Of a stretch of 64,000 bases of DNA, positions 35,101-50,100 are shown piece by piece. Source of the stretch: Gymnorhina tibicen. Lineage: Eukaryota; Chordata; Aves; Passeriformes; Artamidae. The position numbers and the translations under genes are program-made. Where the stretch lies: contig VXAZ01010505.1 in NCBI GenBank assembly GCA_013399875.1, positions 1-64,000 on the forward strand, in the 5' to 3' direction. Each line of letters starts with the position of its first letter. The stretch's first letter is position 1. Below the pieces are notes generated by a model that saw nothing but the letters and a program-made list of their open reading frames with translations, did no database searches and had not been told where the DNA came from.

Positions 35101-38100
35101 TGGCTTCAGCATGAGTTTTTCTCTGCAAGGGTGTCAGAATCTGTCTCACTTTCTTTCACCCCTGCCTCGCTTGAAGAAAAGTCAGCCATGAAAATAATTC
35201 GATCTTTTTTCCATTGACAAAACTCACAATCAAAATGCAAACTGTTCTTGAAGCCCATGTGTCATCTCAGTGTTTTCCTCCTCAAGTGCACACCTGTTAT
35301 TTCTGTTCAGAATTTTCTGATGGGCAAGAAAGACCACTTCACTTCCATAATATCACAGAATCCTAGAATGGTTTGGTTTTTAAGAGCCCTTTTCCTCACA
35401 GGACCCTCACTCACTGCAGCTGGGCCCCCCAAAATGCAGTCTGAATGGCAGACACCGAATGCCACCTAAATAGTAGAAACCAATTCTTCAAAGCCTGTTT
35501 GAAGAATGCTATTGATAGCTGACAGTACAAGGAACACTGTGGATGTTCCCCATTTAAATGAGACCTTACCCATTTCTCCCCAGAAGAAAGGGTTGATTCC
35601 CCCTGTTGTGCAGTTGTACACCAACAAGTTTTTTGGTCTGGAAAACAGAAAGATTTATTATTTTGAGATGTGAAGAAAAACTCCATTTCTTAGGGAAGGG
35701 ATTACAAAATAATCAATTTCAAGAAAATTCCCAGTTTAATACCAAACAAAGTTTGGGGTTTGTGGTGTGGAACTAAACATGGATCACACTGATTTTATTT
35801 CTTCCTTCAACAGAAGTCAAGAATTAATCCGTTTCCTTGACCTAAGCCTGCCTTGCCAAGGGTGTCAAGTGATGACATCAATACAGCATTTTTCTTACTG
35901 TACACTTAAAAACTGAAGTTTTAATTTGGTGGTTTTCTTAAAAATGCTTTGAGGGGAAAGCTGGTGAGCTGCTCTTCAAGGTCCTTTTAGGATCCTTATT
36001 TAGCTTACTGGATGTAGCTCTACCCTCAGCTCAGAGGGCTTACTCTGTCTTTCAAAGTAAAACACCTCTGCCTTTTATTTGCCTGGGTTAGATCTCTCAA
36101 GAGTTGCATAAACCTCCAGAATAATTCATGTGGTTTATTCTCTGTACTCCTACCTAATGATTAAAGGCCAGGCCAGAGGTTCACAGGAAAAGATCCTAAA
36201 TCCTTAATGTCACTTCTACATACCCTTCTCAACAATGCAAAGAAGGGAGATTTTTTAGATCATATAACCTATACGCCCCTAATATATTTATATGGTGCAG
36301 TGTTTCCCAAGGAAAACACGCAGAGCTTTTTTTACTAAGAAAACTCCAGAAGACACTTGAAAAGCAACTCAGTGAAAAGGAGGCCCAAAAAACCGCTGCT
36401 GCAAAGCTCTTGGCCTTCAGAAGAGTGACTTCTGAGAGGCAAGAAACAGGTTCTCACCAGCACCTTTAGAGATTTCCTACCTCTAAACCCTGCCTTTATT
36501 GCTGCTTCTACACTTTCAGTCCTTGCCCACCCGCAGGGAGGAAACGCCAACCAGAAAACGAATCAACCAGCCCCTTGCACGGGTTTTTAACCAGCTCCTG
36601 GCTCCCTTCAAAGCGCTGGTGCAGGGAGCAAATATTCCAGGTGTGTGGCCAAAGGGGAATGCCACGCAGAGGGATGCCCTCCCACCTGTGCACAGCCGTG
36701 TACCACCCGGCTGCCAGCGTCAGGTTGATGGCGACGTCGACGGGAATCATGTCTGCCACTGCTTCGTTGTTGGCAATGACGGTGCGCAGGATCCCTTTGC
36801 CCGCCTGTGGGACACAGGGAGACAGGGAAACAGTCACCCACTTCAGGCTGGGCTGTGATTTAACTGGCAGGACTCCAGCAGCGTGCACTGGGGACAGGCC
36901 AGCACGGCAGCAGGTTTTTTTTTCTGCTGCAGATTATTTGGTTTCTGTGACAACAAAGATGGACCTCCCATGGATCCCGCTGTCCTGCTTTTTCAGAGGA
37001 AGCCTGGAAACGTCATGATGCCTGTGCTGTGTACAACAGGAAAAGCTGGGACTCTTAATTTAACTCAATATGAAAGAAATACCTTAGGAAAGAAACGTAT
37101 CTGAATTTGCTGATGTGAAATTCCCAGTGATGCCTGAAAATTACATTTTCTTAAGTGACACAGGCAGACAGAGGTCTGAATGTCCATCAGAGACTGCAGT
37201 CACTTTGGAAACGACACCAGTAGGCTTTTTGAAAAGTTGACTACCTTTCCTTTGGATGTATTCACACTCTCCTCTTTTCCACAGCTGTCTCTTAAGCACA
37301 AAGATACAGTCAAAGGATGGCCCCTGCCTCGAAGAGCACATCACCCACCAAAAGTCAGTAAAAGGAATCAGTGAAAATAAAAAGTACTGGCAACCAAAAA
37401 GAAGAAACAGGCAAGAACAAAAAATTTTCACCTTGCTTTGGTTGGAAGTGCATTTGTCAAGGGATCAGGCTTCCCCAAAATAATATACATTTAACCTGAA
37501 TGCTTATCAAGGGGTTTCCATGATGACCAATCAGGCTTTGGAGCTTCCACAGCAGAGGCATGGCAACAGCATGGCAGACTGGATCAGAGAGGACGAGGCA
37601 AAATAGAGAATCATGGGGGTGAAATGGGGTGGAGGAACTCTACTTGGTGTGTCAGGGATGAGGGCTGAACAGAGCACGTAAGAAAAGAAACCCCACATGG
37701 CAGAGTCAAGGTTGCAATCAAGTTATTTCTCATGTGGGCAACAATGCAGTGAAGCTGAGGAGCCAGGGAAAAAGCTGAGAGGATAAAAGTGCTGGTGAAG
37801 CAGGGAAAGAAAAAAGCTCTTGTAATTTAGATCCGTGCAAAAGCAGAAGGAAGGACTGAGTAAAGGAGCAAAAGAACATCTGCTACAGATCCATCAATAT
37901 TTAAAAACTAAGGCAAAGGAAATCTTATAGCTTTTCTTAAATTATTTTCATACAATCTGAAACTCCAATTTCATTATAAAATAGATTAAGTTTTTCTACA
38001 GCAACTAAACAGGAAGTGCCTAGTTGTGGAAAACCTCTTGCCTGAAATCTGAGGAGACAAAAAAGGTCATTAAAAAAGCATTTAAGACTTGCTGTTAACT

Positions 38101-41100
38101 TGTAAAGCACATGCCATTGGCTAGTGGTCATTGGTGGGTTTCAAGGGACACTGTATCCGCTTTTTGGGAGGTATTTATGTCTTGGGGTCTTTTTGGTGGC
38201 TGTCCTCCTCATCCTTTCCCCTTCTGCAATCAGATGTGCTCGTTACATTTCACAGCTTGGAAGTAAGGGAATACCACTTCCGACTGATTTAATTTTCAGG
38301 AACTAAGACTTCTGAGCAGTCCCATCTCATCCTTGGTGCATCTGGCAGAGGGATCACAGACTCTGACAGAGACAACAGTGCAAGATTCCCCACATGGCTC
38401 ACTCCATACTCCTCAAACCTGTGTCATGCATTAACTTCTGCTGCCATGGTTAGGCTCAGACATTGAAATTTAACTTGCAACATCACTATGATTTTCTTCG
38501 GGTTCTTACTACTGGATTTTCTCAAGGAAAAAAAAAAAAAGGCAGAAAGAAACAAAGGAGGCAACCGTGCTCAGCTCTGAATTTTCCACTGCTGTGAACA
38601 TATGCCTGCTAGAGACCATTGTGTGATCAACTATCACTTTTCTATCACTTTTTCACAGGTACACTAAAGACCCTTCTGAGGTCTTCAAAATGAGGATGTT
38701 TGATGGATCTGCTGCAAAATGTATTCAGAGCAGCACGTGATGGTCATACACACATGGATAATTTCGAGATTTCCTATGTTTTGTATTTTACAAAGGCTTC
38801 AGGTTTAAGTTTTTTAGGTTACTTATTACATTCAGTGGTACTTTCACCAGGTATGGCTTGGTTTCTATTTATAGATGCTGACATTCTTCTCTTTAGTGAA
38901 ATAGAAGCTACTGCAAAGTGAAACCTCCAAAATTATTTCCTGCTCAGAGTCTGATGTTTCTGGACAGGCTTTCAGCTGAGGTGCTTTGGGGCCACTCACT
39001 GTCCAGACCAGTTGTGCCCTACAGCTTCACTGCCTTGCAGGGAGGAAGGTCTTTGCTTGTATCAGGGAATAGTGAGACAAAATGCCTTAATTACACTCCA
39101 GCAGAAATGTAACTAATTTCATTTTGTTGCTCAATCAACAAACACAGCTCCCCACAGCAGCTGGAGCAACTGTAGGCGAAAGAAACATAATTAGATTATC
39201 AAGAACAACTTGGACTCCCATATTTCATGAATATTTAAAAGAAATGTGTCTATTTATGGAATGAAATGATCAGACTCAAGCACTATGACTGAGGAAAAAA
39301 GTCTTTGCAAGGTTTGGAGTCCAAATTCTGCCCAAGTGACATCAAAGATCATCTGAACCAAATCTGAATCCGGGGGATGTTCTCTCTATAGGATGAGCTT
39401 GGTTAGAAGTTGAAAGTGAGTATTTTGGTATGGAGGGACACTTCAAATGCCCAAAACCAAACCACCAAAACCACTTCCCTTTTGCTTTTTCAACACTTAA
39501 TTAAAGCAAGTAAAGCTACTCATCTGATAATCACAGTTTAAAATACATTTGGCCAGGAGAGCTGGCTGTACTGACATAAAATCAAACTAATGCATCACTC
39601 AGATGTTCAAGGGTTCATTTTCAAACAACTCACCGCATTCAAGCACATTAATTCATGTACTTATTAATTCCCCCCTTCCAGAAGAAAAAAGTCTCTTGGG
39701 TCCCTAATAATAAACACCCTTCCCTTCTGGAAAACATCCCAAACAACTTTGTCTGTACACCCTGCATCCATTGTCATTGTTTTTTGTCTTTTTCTTGGCT
39801 AACTCTCAATGTAGTTACAGACCACATTTCATCATCCAAGAGCTCAGTGCAGATGACATGAATTTCATTGTCTCTTTATCTACTATACTGAAAAACCTCA
39901 GAGCTTCAATCCTGGACCAAAAAAATACCATATCTTTTTCAAATCTCAGTGCAAGTCTAATCCTTTATATACAAAGAGAAGCTATTTCCCACAGTGAGCC
40001 TAGAATCTCTTAATCTTTGCTTTCCATGGAGCTAACTTGGATCTAAAGATACAGGCCACATCTGCATACAAAACCTGGCCCAAAGTTTCTTGCAAACCAG
40101 TTCTGGATAAATTTTGTGACAGACATCATCAAAAGTTATGATTAAAAAAACCAAAACCAAAAAACCAAAACCAAAAAAAACCCCCCAAAATAAAATTTGT
40201 GTCCTTACAAAAGCTAGAACCTGACACGTGAAAATGTGAAGAGTGATGTGCAAAATTAAGGCATTGCAAAACATTCCCTGACCTTGATAACATCATGAAA
40301 GAACTTAGAAACCAGCAGAAGATGCTGGGACCAGAGCAAAGAGAGAGTACAAGCTTCTTGAGTCGTCACCAAGGAATAGAAGGCTTTTTTTAAAGAAACT
40401 GTGACATAATTAGAAGTCAATAATTTGCGAACAAAAACCGAATGCCTCTGAAATGTATAGATGGGGTTCAGATGAAAGCATTAGCTGAGATATACACACT
40501 ATTTGTCCTGTGCATTCCGTAACTGTAATGCTTTCTATTTATGCTCTACTTCAGATACAAATAAGCTTTTTTAACAAGATGATATTTGAATTTTATTCTG
40601 CTCTCCCATGATTGCAGACCACTAATCCTTTTAGACACTGGACCAGGCTGATTAGAACATGGTTTTGACAAAGTAATGAAGTTGGACAACTCATACATGA
40701 ACATAAATATCTGCCCAGAGCTATACAGCATTATGGATTGACAAAGAGACCTAAGGCAGTGATTTTAGTTCAGAAAAAAAATATAAGGCAGGAGAAAATG
40801 TAGGCAACTTTATTCTTTTCATGTATTAATTGTAATGATTATTTTCACCTTACAGGGAATATTTTATCAAGTTATTATTTATTTTATAATTTGTTCCTCA
40901 CCATTTTGCAAAGGCATTATTTACACTGGTGTTAGAAAAAATACAGTGAATTATCCATGCGACTGGCAGAGTCTGAATCAATCATACACATTATTTAGGT
41001 GTAGTCTGTACAGGGAGAAATCCTATACAAAGCAGTGGCAAGTGGGAGCCAGAATCTCTGGTATTGTGGAGGGATAAGTTATAGCAGTGGATTTAAAAAC

Positions 41101-44100
41101 AATACACACAGAGAAAAATGAAAGGACAAATACTGTTGCCTTGTACTGACACTGTGGTGACCTGGCCTGGAAAATAAAGTTGTGTTAAAAAACTCAAGAT
41201 GTGACACCCGTGAATTACCCTCATTTCAAGGATACATCTTTTGCCTTTTCTTTGAAAATTTGGCCAAATGTGTCCAAACCTTTAGTTTTTGCAGAGTTTT
41301 TAGAAACTGCAATTCACATCTAGTGAACCAGCAACATGAATACTCTCGCAGTGTCCTTTTCTGAGCTCAGCACAAACAGACCATCCTCTGGATCCTACCA
41401 TGTGGCAAGTGTGTGACATCTTTCTCCCAGACTCAGAAAACTCCTGTGGCTCTTTACTGCACACAGTTTCTAAGTGGGGATGTAGACTAACATCAGAATT
41501 GCTATTTTAGTAACTCAAACTCTGCTTTAAGGGGAGCTTAAACAGTAACCAGACGTACCGCAATAAATATTCCGCTGGTCCCGTTGAAGTTGTCGATCCA
41601 ACCCTGTAGAAAAGAAGAATGATTAGTGTTCCCTTCAATTCTATGTTGCTTGCACAGGCTTCTAAATGATGACAGTGGTGTGGTGTAGACAAAGAAGGAA
41701 GGAGACACCAGTTTAGATGGATGCCAGCCCATCTGGGACAGCTGCCAGGACGCCAACCAGTACCAGGGGATGCACTGCCTGCAATTTACTCATCAACAAC
41801 AGAATCTAAGTTTGTTCTTAGAAACCACTTCTTTCCTGTTCCCTGGCCTCAGGAATAAAATCTGGCTTTAAACACCACAGTGTCTTGGTGCTGCCACACT
41901 TGCTGCCAACAGCTGGAGTGATATTTACCCTTGACAGACAACATGCAGCTGTCACCAAGAGTGATTTGATCACTCCAACTAATTCCTAAAGCAAGGAAGA
42001 AAAAAGCCCCAAAACCAAACCAAACCACACCACTCCTTTTGAATCCCATCCTACTTCAGATCGGGGAAGCTGCCACTTGTGGGAGCTGGAGTTCAGAGCA
42101 GTGATGAGCTGTTTGACCTGGAACAGGTTGTGACACCAAACAGAGCTCTTTGTCTTTCCAAGATGGGGAGCTTGGCCCGGAGCCTTGGCTGTATCTCAGC
42201 CATCTCTGGCACACTTCAGGCTGCATGAAAGCCAAAGGTGACTTTGTGTTGCCTTTCCAATTTGGCTGCAATGTTAGGGCACATTATTCCTACCAGTATA
42301 TTTAGCTTAATGAATTATCTCATTCCAAAGTACAGCTGCATTTATTACTGAGTGCCTGACATTTGTATCTCAACTAGAATGCACCAGGAGTACGACTGAC
42401 CCTCAGATCCCATGTTTTGAGCACAGAAACTCCCCTGGTGTGCCTGAATGGACAATCAGGTGCCAGCCCGGCATTCTGCACCGTAACTATCCCAGCTCTT
42501 GTTATTATTGCTTAAATGTGGTCTTTTCACAGGAGTTCTTCCTGAAGATGCTGAAGAAGGCTTCCTGTTCTACTCCAGCACAGATTCTCCACCTCTTCCA
42601 CACATTTTCCTATGAACTGGACACCTGTTTCTCAAGACACTGCTACAAGGAGGGACAGATTCCTGACAGTACCACAGCTCCAGCTGCATCCAAAGGCTCT
42701 GGGCAGGTAATTGTGTATTCGTGCTTACTGGGAAAGGCTCATGCCAGCTGGCTCCCACGATGGATGGCCTGATGATAGCAATGTTCAAGTTTCCTTTCTC
42801 TTGCTGAATCAGGTACTCTGACAAGGCTTTGGTGTAGGTGTAAGTGTTGGGCCACTCCCCAAGAAGCTTGGGTGTGATGTCTTGAATGATGGATTCATCC
42901 AACCACCTACAGGAAACAAGGAGAACATCATCCACCGTGCAGGGAGAGAAAAAGACTCGGGCAAAACAGACCAGTGAGACAGGAATCCTCACCTGAAACA
43001 GAGGATAAGCCAGTCAAAGCTATTTAAGGTTTAGATTTAAAACAGCTCTGTGGAAGAAGGTTACTTTTGTCTTCAAGGTGCAAAATAAACCCTGGTGAGC
43101 TTCATGCTAAAATGCCTGGCTCCAATTCAGGTACCTCTGCAAACTCACTTCAGAGCAATCTCTTGCATGGTTAATGCTTCACTGCAATCTGTAACATAAA
43201 TATCGCCATGGTCTAGAGCCTGATGGAGCTCTCCCAGCCAGGAATCCCACTAGGCAGTGCTCATTAGCCAACAGAGTCCCTGTATACACCCAAACATGTT
43301 TCTGGATATTCTGGGTAAGCTTGAGTTAGTAAGTCATGTAACAATACGAAGGTCTCAAAAGCTGGAGCAACGTCCTACAGGGATATTATTCCAGCAGTGG
43401 ATGTCCATCATTTACAGTGTTAAGACATTCCTTCCATCAGGCTTTCCACAAGTTTGTTCACACAGGAAACTGTTGGTGCTTTAAAAAAACCAGCCAAAAC
43501 CAAACCACCAAAAAAACCCAAAAGAACCCTGCCAAGTTGTTTTCTATTTTTTAAGGTATTCAAGTACCTAATCCATCAGAAGCAGTTATGCAGATAGCTT
43601 TCAAAAAGCAGCCCTTGCCACCATGGAGCTGCAGGAAGGGCCTAAAGCCCAAAGGCTCTTCCCTGGCACAGCACCAGGACCTCAGAGGTCCTGCCAGCAG
43701 TTGGGTCTAAAGGACAAGAACTGGCTGTGCTTCCAGAGCCCTCGCACACCACTGCCAGTCCCTGACAGGCTCTCAGCAGCCTGGTGTTACACCACAGAAT
43801 CAAAGATTAGCTTCTATAATCCAATTTGTAATTAAGTCAACAGACTTACAGTTCAGTCTGAAGGGGTGGACTCTTCCCGGGGGCACCGCAAGGATACTGC
43901 TTCCTGCAGATCCTCACTTCACCCCTCCTTGTCTTGAATTTCAGAAAAAGGCAGAGGTCAAAGGGAGAGAAACATGATGCTGACTGTCACACCTGAAGAA
44001 TTGCTTGATCCTGTCAACCCTGCAAAGACCTGGTGGCTCAGGTGGCACAGCACTTTTCAGAGGGCTCTCACTGGGCACAAATGGAAAACTGTTGTATGAG

Positions 44101-47100
44101 AAAACACTGATTCACAGGGGAGGGCTGGATGCAGCAGATCTCTCCGTTTTGGAATCCGTTAAAATCGGACAATTCGTAGTATATAGAATTTTTTTCTTTA
44201 AATAAAAAAGCCCTATGGAGGCACAAACACCTTCCTTTCCAAGTCTGGTCCCATGCTGAAGAAACAAGGCAGAAGAAAGCATTTAAACATAAAATATGAA
44301 CTACGCAGAAGTTAAAAGCAGCACATTAATATTGACGTAATTTGCAAAGCCTGCTTAGGCAGCCACTGAACCTCAGGGTCTCAGCTAAACTGCTCTTGTT
44401 TGAATCTGTGGAGTAGCTAATTATGAGCCTACCAAAAGGAGATGGCTATTTCTGCAGAGCCTGGAGGAAGACTAAGTTCATTCGGGAACTTGGGTTAAGC
44501 TGTGTGCAAGTCTTTTTCTCCTGCTCTTTTTTTACATTTTATTTTCATAATAGGGGGTTGAAGGTTTGCATTCTCACAAAGCAAAGCCAGGTGTAGAAGT
44601 ACAAGCAGAGGCAATTTCCCCCTGCCCTCATCCTTCCAGAGAGGTCTCTGCATTACCTATGGACCTGTCCCAAGGGTACCAGCCTGCCAGGTGATTTGAC
44701 TGACCAACATTCCCATCAGGGGAGCGAGCTGAGCTGACAGTTCAGCATGGAGAACTGCTCTGTGACCTACTTGGAAGATTCTGGAATGCTAACTGACAAA
44801 AGCTGCTGCTTCTGCTCACTGCTGCATTTGCCCCTTCCTAGCAAACGATGCAAACTGAACAATTAATAACTTCTCCATTATATGCACCAAATTACTCTGC
44901 CACAGGAAAACACAACTTTCTGTGTTAATGGCTTTGCATTAGTAAGAATCTTTCTTGTAAGCAATGATGGATCTCTATTTTCTGCAACAGCCAAACCACA
45001 GCTTCAGCTGAGACTTTGCTGTGTGCTGTGTTCCTTGCCTCAGCACACCCTTCAAAGCTGATTTCCTTCAGCTTCAGATTAAGGCAAACCATGCTTGATG
45101 CAGCAGATTATATGTTTCCCCTATTGGCCTGGCAGCACTTAGAAGTGTGACTTTTGGTTTACACAGCTTAAGCCTCAGGGTTTACTTGCAGGTTAAATAT
45201 CAGAATACTGAAACAGCAAGATGTAACAGGAGAATAAGAACAGAAAAAGAAACAGCTGGGAGTCCTCCTTGAGATTTCAAGTGAATAAGTAATCATAAGC
45301 ATATATCAAGTGCATGGCCAAAAGCACTGTTAAATGGATCTGTTATTGCATCCAGTTGTTCGATTATCCCTCTTAAAGCACTTGCAGAGCAGCACTTTAA
45401 GACAGGGGTTGGTTGTGAAGGGATTCATCCACAGCTGGCTGATGCAAAACATAACCTGTATTTCTCCCCATTTTTGAAGGCAGTTTATATTTCCTTGTCT
45501 GCTTCCCCTCCCTCGCCTTCAAAGGTAAAATTCTGATCCCTGTTACTCCCCTCTCTCTGAAACCTTCTGTACCCTGATATCCACATGCTATTTCTTTCAC
45601 TTACATGGCAAATGTTAAAGGTGCATCTCAAACATCATCCCCTCTGCTGCATTTTCAAGCTATGATACATAAATTCTTAGTGTTTTAAATGAAGCAGCTG
45701 AAGTAACAACCTCTGAGGTGGCCAGGCCCTTCTCCACACTTCTGATTAGCAATCAGACCTGTGCTGCAGTCTTTTTTTAGATTAATCTGAGTCATCAACA
45801 CTAATTGTTTTCAGAGTTGCAAGTGATGGTAAGCTTTTTGGGACAGTGAAATGGAGTCTTGACAGTGATGAACTCCAAAGGACATTATAAAACTGAGTCA
45901 GTGGGCAAAAAGGTGACAGAGCAGCTTCATTTTTAGGGAAAAGCAGTCTATCAGAACTGGTGTCAGAGGTTGCTGAGCTCAGAACTGGCAACTGTAGCTC
46001 ACAAAAGCTCTTGAATCACAGCTGACGGCTCTGAAACCTCCATGTCAGTGAGTAGCAGCAGACCCAAAAAAAAATCTATGAAATGATGCACATCATCAGG
46101 TACTGAGAAAGAGACCAGAGGTGTAATTTGAAAGCTACTTAAACAAAATTTTGAGTGACTGCACCTTGAGTAATGCATGAAGTTATGTCTGATCCCCACA
46201 CCTCAGGGAGGGACTAGAGTTAAAGAACAGGTAGAGAGGAAGGGCAACTAAAATCAGCACAAAGACAGATCCATCAGCACGTGAGGAGACAGTAAAAAGG
46301 CTGAGACTCTTCAGGTTTCTGTGAGGGGGACAGAAGAGAGTATCCAGACAGGTGTAGTTACCCTAAACAGCATCTCCCAGTGACACTCCTGAGGGCAAGA
46401 TATTGGGCCAGGCAGCCCATTGTTCTAATGCACTAAGACGTTTCTCAAGTTTTTATCATGCTCCACTTACTGAAGAAATGATAAATGATTGATGACTACT
46501 AGCTGGAACTAAATATATCCAAGAATATGAGCTACTAGAGAAATTCAAATAGAAAATACTAGTTTGTACTAACTTTTCTGGAGTAGTCCTTAGACAGTTA
46601 AATTGTTTCTTAAGACAAACTTTTTTTTTTTTTTTAAATAAAAAATCAGCAGTTCTCTTAGTGGGCAGTAATTAATTTCCCATTACTCTGAATCAGTAAG
46701 AAGAAGGATTTTATACCAGTCATTGGGTTAATAGTTCACAGATCAGTTGCTTATATCACCTACTAGAAAATAAATGAAAACACATTAATAGTTGTGGGAA
46801 AATTCTCCTAAGGAGAATGTTTCCTGGGGCCTTTATCAGCTGATTTTGTTATTCTTTCTAATTACTCTTTGTTTTGGTAAATTCAGTTAACCAAGCTTTT
46901 TTTGTTGTTTCATCAAAGCCCCATATTCCTGTCCGCTTTGAGAGGACGTAGCCTCACGCTGTGCCAGGAGCGGTTCAGGTGGAAATCAGGAAGATTTTCT
47001 TCACTGAAAAGGTGGCCAGGCATTGGAAGGGGCTGCCCAGGGATGTGGTGGAGCCACCAACCCTGTAAGTGTTCAAAACCCAACAGGACGTGGCACTCAG

Positions 47101-50100
47101 TGCTCTGGTTTAGTTGACAAGGTGGTGATCAGTCAAAGCTTGGACTCGGTGATCTTAGAGGCCTTTTCCAACCTAAATGATTCATATTGAACTGTCTAAA
47201 AAAGCCTGCTTCTTACTCATCCCCATATAACTACAGTTAAATAGCACAGGATTTCTGAAAGAAGTGGAAACAACATTGGAAAGCTGAAGAGATGAAAGAA
47301 ATAAGGCACATGAAAAAAATCAGTTCTTACTAAGGCAGCAGCAGAACTGAGCGTTACAGAAAGCAGCAACTCCAATCCTGGCAGAAAATGCACGCCTGCA
47401 GAACTTAATACTGGACGGCCATGAAATCAGAGTCTTTAAAAAACCACAAAGGAACAGCAGTAACAGCAACTCTGAACAGAAATCCCACCCGGTTCTGGGA
47501 ACAGCTCTCAGGCCTGCCGCAGGATGAAGGGAAGCCAGCATTGGAAGGGACAATGCAGTTCCTACTTACTCTACTAAATCAAAGAGCTTCTGGGGCTCGG
47601 CGGGGGGTGGGTAGATGATCTCCTCGATGCATTTCCGGACGCAGTTTGCATAGGCGGTGGAGATGTGGATGAAGGCCTCGAGGTTCCGCATCTGCCGGGC
47701 CAGCTCGAGGAGCCGCTGCGTGCCCATCACGTTCAGCTGCAGGGCATGTCTAAGGAATGCAGGGAAAACAAGCAAAAGGCATTTCACTGGGAAGAATGTA
47801 TGAAGGCTGAGCCTTATCCAAACCTCATCCTGGAAAGGGAAGTCAGGGAAGAGCAGGGGACATGGTGGAGCAGAATGTGTCAGTGAAATGCAAGTGTGAA
47901 ACCAGCTTTCAGAGCAATGCTGTTGGATTTGCTGTTCTGAACACTGAATGTCTCTCAAATATTTTTAGTCAACTTGAACGGTCACAAGTAACACTTCAAT
48001 AATATCTCTAAATGTGACACGCTGGCCACCCTTCCCTGGAACATGTCTTTCTAACCACTGAGGCACTGTGGTTCCTATGGTACCCATTCAGTGTTCTCTG
48101 GAGGGAACACAGCTAAACCAGATGAACACATGGTTTCAGAAAGCAAGAAAGGGTCCCTGGGCCTAGAAAAACAGATTCATAGCCTCATAGAATGGCCTGG
48201 CTTGGAAGGGACCTTAAAGATCATCCAGTCCCACCTCCTGCCATGGACAGGGACACCTTCCACCAGACCAGGTTGCTCAGAACTCCATCCCAACCTGGCT
48301 TTGGACACTTCCAGGGATGGGGCAGCCACAGCTGCTCTGGACAACCTGTGCCAGGGCCTCAGGACCCTTGCAGTAAGGAATTTCCTCCTAATATCTAATC
48401 TAAACCCACTCTCATTCAGTTTGAAGCTATTCATAATCAAAGAAGACACAATTAGAGATAACAGCTTAAATTCCCAAGGAATGGAGACAAGAACTGATAA
48501 GCATAAGAGAAAGAATACCCTGGTTAGCAAGGCTGACCTTCAAGCACCCAGCATAGCTAGAGGTTGTCCTAGAGACAATCTGCAACAGATCTCACCCAGC
48601 AGACTCAGCTGCATGCTTTGTACTGGCAAACACTTTGCTGCACAGAAGGGAAAAGGCTCAGGAATATGCAATCTGCTCAGCCCAGGACTAGAAGCTTTCA
48701 AAGACACGTACAATGTTAGGAATTACGCCATCAAGCAAAGTGTACACTAAAAAACCTTAATTATGTTGAAGAGAAATTGTAAACAGTCCAAAGGAATGAA
48801 AACATCAGCTAAAGAGTACGATCTATATTTGGATCACAGTATCTAAAGCTAGAGATACTTTTCTTATGCTGCTATTAAAGAATAGCATTGTCTGTAGATT
48901 TCTATTTCCTCCTGCCCTTCTACCAGGATGAACACTTCTACTAGAGCTACCCTTCAGACAAGAGTTACTCTTCCATGCACACTTCTGTTTGACTGCATCC
49001 CTTCTGAGAAGTGGTGACCAGAACTGTGCTCATAATTTGGGCCTAGCACGGATTTCTGCTGAGTTGCTCAGAGTTCCTTTAGCCTTCAAAGGAAATATCA
49101 TCTGACCCTGGTGGCTTGTTATTTGTTTTGTCACTCTTTATTTTTTTCTATTTCTATTAAAAACAGCATCTATTAATATTTCAGTATAACACAATTTCCG
49201 AGATTTCTGCCCTCAAGAGTTCCATCTGGAGAATTCCCTAAATGTACTGCATGTTGATGCCAAAAATTAATTTAGTGTCTCCACTGCTACTTTTCCAGTA
49301 TCTTCACAGCAATGCTTTTGCCCCTTCCTTATCTATTGGCTTTACATACCCTGTTGCAATCTTTGAGCTTCTGCCATGTTGAAAAAATAATTTTATTTGT
49401 GTAATCATCAAGTTGCTGCTCAAAATTCTTAACTGAGCAGCAATATTGTGCTTTCCCATTTAATTTGCTAAAACTTTTACCTGTCTGATATATTTTATTA
49501 TTCAGTCAGGAATAATTTGATTTGAAGAACTTTTCGTATTTTGCCTTCTAATCATCATTTTCCTTGTTCTGTTAGAGAGATTTTGACAGATCGTATACAA
49601 TCAGTCTTTAAATAGTTTCTACACTGCCTGCAAGCTGATGACCTTTTAAACTTCTTTCTAGCTCTCCTCCTTATTAAAAATGTGGTTTCCCTTTGATGTT
49701 TCATGCCACTGAGACTTATTTTTAAAGTGGATTCATTTGTGCATTGATTTAAGAACATTTACGGCTACTTATGTATTGGCTCAATATTACATCACGAGCT
49801 TCTTCCTTACTGATGTTTCTCTAATTAGTTGTTCTAAAAAGCAAATATTTATGGTGGACATAGTGGATATCTATTTAGCCTATGAGCAAATAAAGATTGA
49901 TATAATTAATTGTGTTTTCTGCTGTCACAGCTTTAGTGTTTTTCAAAAGAACTGTGAGGAACTGGCAATGCAGATCATCCACCTCGGTTTGTTGAACGGG
50001 ACAATCTGCACCGAAGCACTTACACATCTGATCTTGTTTCAGTGGCTTATTTCTGCTGGTTTTTCTTAATGGGAAAAGCCTGCCTGGACAGGCACTCCCA

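Larger units (their letters stand above)
42910..47565. other. FAR intron with decayed CR1 pieces
   Basis: A 4.7-kb intron. Apart from an A/C-rich run at 43487-43525 and CR1 traces at about 46150-46420 and 46895-47190, nothing else is supportable. Confidence 0.6.

Noticed and set aside
36499..37018. Plus-strand open frames of 119 and 147 codons
   Set aside because: They overlap the FAR exon 36686-36804 in antisense and have no motif of their own.
48091..48750. Plus-strand open frame of 219 codons
   Set aside because: It runs through the antisense strand of a CR1 copy; the minus strand carries the real CR1 ORF2 motifs.
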